A DNA stretch of 9,644 nt, from the NCBI GenBank assembly GCA_026391115.1, contig JAPLER010000217.1, positions 1 through 9,644 on the forward strand. The letters are read 5' to 3'. Position numbers and translations under genes: made by a program. A model generated the notes under the pieces. That model searched no databases, was not told the origin of the DNA, and was given only the letters and a program-made list of their open reading frames with translations. The stretch is from Bacteroidota bacterium. GTDB taxonomy: Bacteria; Bacteroidota; Bacteroidia; Chitinophagales; Chitinophagaceae. Shown piece by piece: positions 8,001 to 9,644 of the stretch (the stretch's first letter is position 1; every line of letters begins with the position of its first letter).

Positions 8001-8860
8001 GGTGCTGTTGGCACTGCTTCCATTTCAAACAAACGAGGTTTTGCAGCAACTTCAAGTGGTGCAACAACACGTTTTATAGTATTATCTAACACTCTTAAAA
8101 AAGGGCGTCCATCTTGATAAGTAAATTCAAACTTGTTTTTTAAATTATCTTTTAAACTGTAGCCATAGATAGAAAGCAGTTTGTCTTTTACTGTATCCCA
8201 ATTTCTTATACTGTCAAAATAATTAATACCATGTTTATTCAATAAATGAAGAAACACAATGGTTTTGTGTAAGCAAAGTGGATGTCTTCTTTCAGTATCG
8301 CAAGTGCAGCTTGTATCAAAATTTCGCTCATCATTCTTGCGAATGAGTAATTTATATTCTATTCCACTTTCAGTAATAGTTGCCCAAACAGTTTCATCTT
8401 TTGCATCAACAATATTGGGTTTGTTGCTACGCAAAAATTCTTCGGCTGCAATAAAACCGCTGATGTTGCTAAACATTTTTAACAACTTCAAATCTATTTG
8501 CTTCATCTTAACAACTGTATGTTTTTGATGATATTCTATCTCGCTATTGCCCAACATATTTTTATCGAGCAATTCTTGCAAATAGAACAATGACGCAGCT
8601 TTGTGGCGACATACTTCTGTAATATTATAAGGACAAGTACACCTTAAAGAAAGTGTTTTTTCGTTACGAAACTGATTAAGATTAACTTTATAATAGCTGT
8701 TATAATTATCGTCTTTTACCCTAAAACTAATATTTCCCATTAGTTCATCATACTCAACAAGTTCAATAGCATTGGGCGTATTGTGAATTTTTTTGCCACG
8801 CCTCACTACTTCTTCTGAGCTGCTGGTATAAATGCGTTTTATGAGATAAGGTAATGCCAT
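5069..8860 (-). CDS. SWI2/SNF2-family DNA-dependent ATPase with two SWIM zinc fingers (1263 aa)
   Basis: A bacterial member of the SNF2 branch of superfamily 2. It would use ATP to translocate on double-stranded DNA and remodel bound proteins, for example stalled polymerase or other complexes; its exact target is unknown. Two SWIM-type zinc fingers (CxC...CxH) sit near the N-terminus: C74/C76/C84/H86 and C185/C187/C196/H198. A long unassigned region (about 240-790) follows. The motor then shows motif I DDMGLGKT (825-832), motif II DESQ (922-925, in place of the common DEAQ/DEGH), motif III LSGTPLQN (949-956), motif IV ALVFSQF (1114-1120), motif V SLKAGGVGLNLTAADYV (1169-1185) and motif VI DRTHRIGQT (1202-1210). 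All catalytic residues look intact. The start MALPYLIKRIY is a natural N-terminus. The gene follows the exosortase gene after 150 nt. No methylase, nuclease or phospholipase-D partner lies beside it, so a defence role such as DISARM is not supported. Confidence 0.95.
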   Translation of the reverse strand: MALPYLIKRIYTSSSEEVVRRGKKIHNTPNAIELVEYDELMGNISFRVKDDNYNSYYKVNLNQFRNEKTLSLRCTCPYNITEVCRHKAASLFYLQELLDKNMLGNSEIEYHQKHTVVKMKQIDLKLLKMFSNISGFIAAEEFLRSNKPNIVDAKDETVWATITESGIEYKLLIRKNDERNFDTSCTCDTERRHPLCLHKTIVFLHLLNKHGINYFDSIRNWDTVKDKLLSIYGYSLKDNLKNKFEFTYQDGRPFLRVLDNTIKRVVAPLEVAAKPRLFEMEAVPTAPVVLNNFTEEDKPKLPELKLGLVFTTPSTQYPFLQIDCIQGVANETHTAFVTRIEKIDLNKYVNTDFFDEDDKQTLQQVRKFLPYEISRYINRNSPFGGIWENIIQQQDEELPIETRQLIAEYIHPKLKRIFEEQSNSAFMFQLPEGKQFTSSSIQNIHLAKESITPYFSILKNESDYTVECRIKLPNSDLNISESEHVSPFIFQMHETMYLWENAEDIHVVEKYLPVGCINITAENWNNQLEEYILPLTKKYEVDFGNVQKEEVKNVEPSLQIVLKEKGEYLVFEPVFTYNNYRVTGSENEKIVFPFEDKIFIIERNINAENELVKKIEALHSQFVKPNNDNTLALRGAEVLKNNWFFLFIDAAKELNIPVYGFDTLRNYRFNTSRPSTKIFISSNTDWFDAKVEIDFAGQKVSVADVKNALANKQQFVPLADGTLGILPEDWIRKYSLLFKVGEGKQDNMKLSKFQYSVIEDLYEQRNEEELFFQLEEKYDKLRYNYEIKKVPTPEHLAPILRPYQESGFQWLNYLTEVQWGGILADDMGLGKTIQALTFLHHLKTTNGKLKALVVCPTTLMFNWQNEIKKFTPDITYHTHHGGARMLEDVKKKEADVIITTYGTLRSDIQEFMQLQFDYVVLDESQAIKNPSSKVTKAACLLKATSRLCLSGTPLQNNTFDIFAQMNFLNPGMLGSQEFFKSEFAVPIDRFGEKDQKAHLRKLLYPFILRRTKEQVAKDLPEKQEMVLFCEMGDEQRKIYDAYRNDFRDKIMGVVQEQGIQKSQLSILQGLMKLRQICDSPAIVKETDGEKYPNVSVKLDEIGREISENISNHKALVFSQFLGMLALIKERLKQLGIAYEYFDGSSSAAERERAINNFQNNEECRVFLISLKAGGVGLNLTAADYVYIVDPWWNPAVEQQAIDRTHRIGQTKNIFAYRMICTDTVEDKILKLQDKKKKLATDLITDDEGFVKSLTKEDVDYLFS

Positions 8861-8945
8861 TAAGGTTTTGTAGTTTATGATTTAGAGTTGGTAGTTTGAC
8901 GTTGATGATTAAAGACGACAAACGAAAAACGAAAAATCTAACTGG

Positions 8946-8984
8946 CGAAATTATAGTTCTATAAATAGAAATGAAATATAGTTT
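8946..8984. repeat. Small palindrome flanked by direct repeats, upstream of the SNF2 gene
   Basis: GAAATTATAGTT (8946-8957) and GAAATATAGTTT (8973-8984) are near-identical direct repeats. They flank TTCTATAAATAGAA (8957-8970), an inverted repeat with 6-bp arms. The site lies about 90 nt before the SNF2 ATG and 30 nt past the exosortase stop. It could be an operator, but in AT-rich DNA chance is a real alternative. There is no T-run typical of a terminator. Confidence 0.25.
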
Positions 8985-9010
8985 TAAATGTGTGGAAGAA
9001 ATGTTGGTAG

Positions 9011-9574
9011 TTAATTAGTTACATCTTGCTTTTTATTTCTTGTAAAAAAATAAATCATTACAAATACAATAATGTAAGTGGCTATGTTGTAGGCCAAATG
9101 ATGCTGAGGAAAGGTTTCTACATTTTTGGTTTTATTAATTAAAATTAATAATAATAAAACCCTGAGTACATTTACAAACCATAAAGAAAGTAAACCACTA
9201 AAAAGCCAAACCATTTTTTGTTTTATGGTTGATGGATATGTAATAACAAATGCTGTCCAAAAACTTAAAATACCATATCCAATGCAACTGTAAACCATAT
9301 TTACTCTAAATCCATTAAATCCTTCAATTGTAATGTTGTTTAGCTTTACAGCTTTGTAGCCCAAAAGATTACTCAGACCTTCAGATGTTGAAAGTATTGA
9401 GACCCTAAGCCAATTGATGTAGTTTAGATAATCATCACAAAATTTACTATAGTGGTTGCCTGGAGATGTAATACCAATACAAAACTCTGTTCCAAAATAC
9501 AAGAACAAAAACAACAATAAAAATTTAGTAATAAATAAAACCTCGGGATATTTATTTTTAATCTCTGCAAACAC
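9011..9574 (-). CDS. Exosortase/archaeosortase family protein (187 aa)
   Basis: A multi-pass inner-membrane cysteine transpeptidase-type protein of the exosortase family. In bacteria these cleave and process surface proteins that bear a C-terminal sorting signal, often near exopolysaccharide genes. Hydrophobic segments lie at about 13-32, 93-113, 121-147 and 162-177. The three family active-site positions are visible: Cys97 in MVYSCIGYG, Arg138 in NVLRVLL and His158/159 in FPQHHLAYN. At 187 residues it is at the small end, as in the compact exosortases of Bacteroidota (XrtF/XrtX-like); the exact subtype is not decided. The start is GTG at 9574; a TAA stop lies directly before it in frame, and no ATG is available near the N-terminus. 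No partner protein with a matching sorting signal is in the window: the 401-aa secreted protein carries a T9SS tail instead. The gene upstream lies outside the window. Confidence 0.85.
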   Translation of the reverse strand: MFAEIKNKYPEVLFITKFLLLFLFLYFGTEFCIGITSPGNHYSKFCDDYLNYINWLRVSILSTSEGLSNLLGYKAVKLNNITIEGFNGFRVNMVYSCIGYGILSFWTAFVITYPSTIKQKMVWLFSGLLSLWFVNVLRVLLLLILINKTKNVETFPQHHLAYNIATYIIVFVMIYFFTRNKKQDVTN

Positions 9575-9644
9575 TTATGTAGCTGGTTTAAACTTTAAAA
9601 TAAATTTTCTTTTTATCTAAAACATAGCAAATAGCCCAGTAAAA

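Noticed and set aside
5069..8860. Phage-defence island built around the SNF2 helicase
   Set aside because: No methylase, nuclease, phospholipase D or DUF1998-type partner is adjacent; the neighbours are an exosortase and a lipoprotein.
9578..9644. C-terminal end of another leftward gene
   Set aside because: Two frames give short plausible tails (ending LLGYLLCFR or TGLFAMF before a stop), but about 20 nt of overlap with the window is too little to choose or to claim a gene.

Overview
This is an AT-rich window that most likely comes from a Bacteroidota chromosome, probably near Chitinophagaceae. Three things point there. One secreted protein carries a type IX secretion C-terminal sorting domain. 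The two best promoter candidates fit the Bacteroidota -7 consensus TAnnTTTG. Ribosome-binding sites are weak or absent. The family-level placement is inference.

Layout, left to right. A leftward light-dependent DNA-repair cluster occupies 1-1797. It holds a 496-aa FAD-binding photolyase-like protein, then a 47-aa zinc-binding DUF2256 protein that overlaps its end by 14 nt, then (5 nt later) the start of a DPRP/FeS-type photolyase-cryptochrome that runs off the left edge. Upstream of it is a probable promoter, and then the terminator of the next gene. That gene (2034-3239, leftward) encodes a secreted 401-aa T9SS cargo protein with a central region I do not recognise. A 390-bp gap follows, dominated by a 41-bp tandem repeat (five phases, 3339-3522). 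A rightward gene comes next (3630-4276), a DUF6261-like protein that is broken by a frame change and has probably lost an internal segment. It ends in a clear terminator.

The right half is all leftward: an exosortase-family membrane protein (9011-9574), a 1263-aa SWI2/SNF2 ATPase with two SWIM zinc fingers (5069-8860), and a 219-aa hypothetical lipoprotein (4357-5016).

The only convincing functional unit is the photolyase cluster. The remainder looks like ordinary chromosomal housekeeping and accessory genes. I do not see a new defence system or mobile element. The points most worth following up are the photolyase cluster with its altered electron-transfer residues, the tiny DUF2256 gene, the 41-bp repeat array, the broken DUF6261-like gene and the double-SWIM SNF2 protein.
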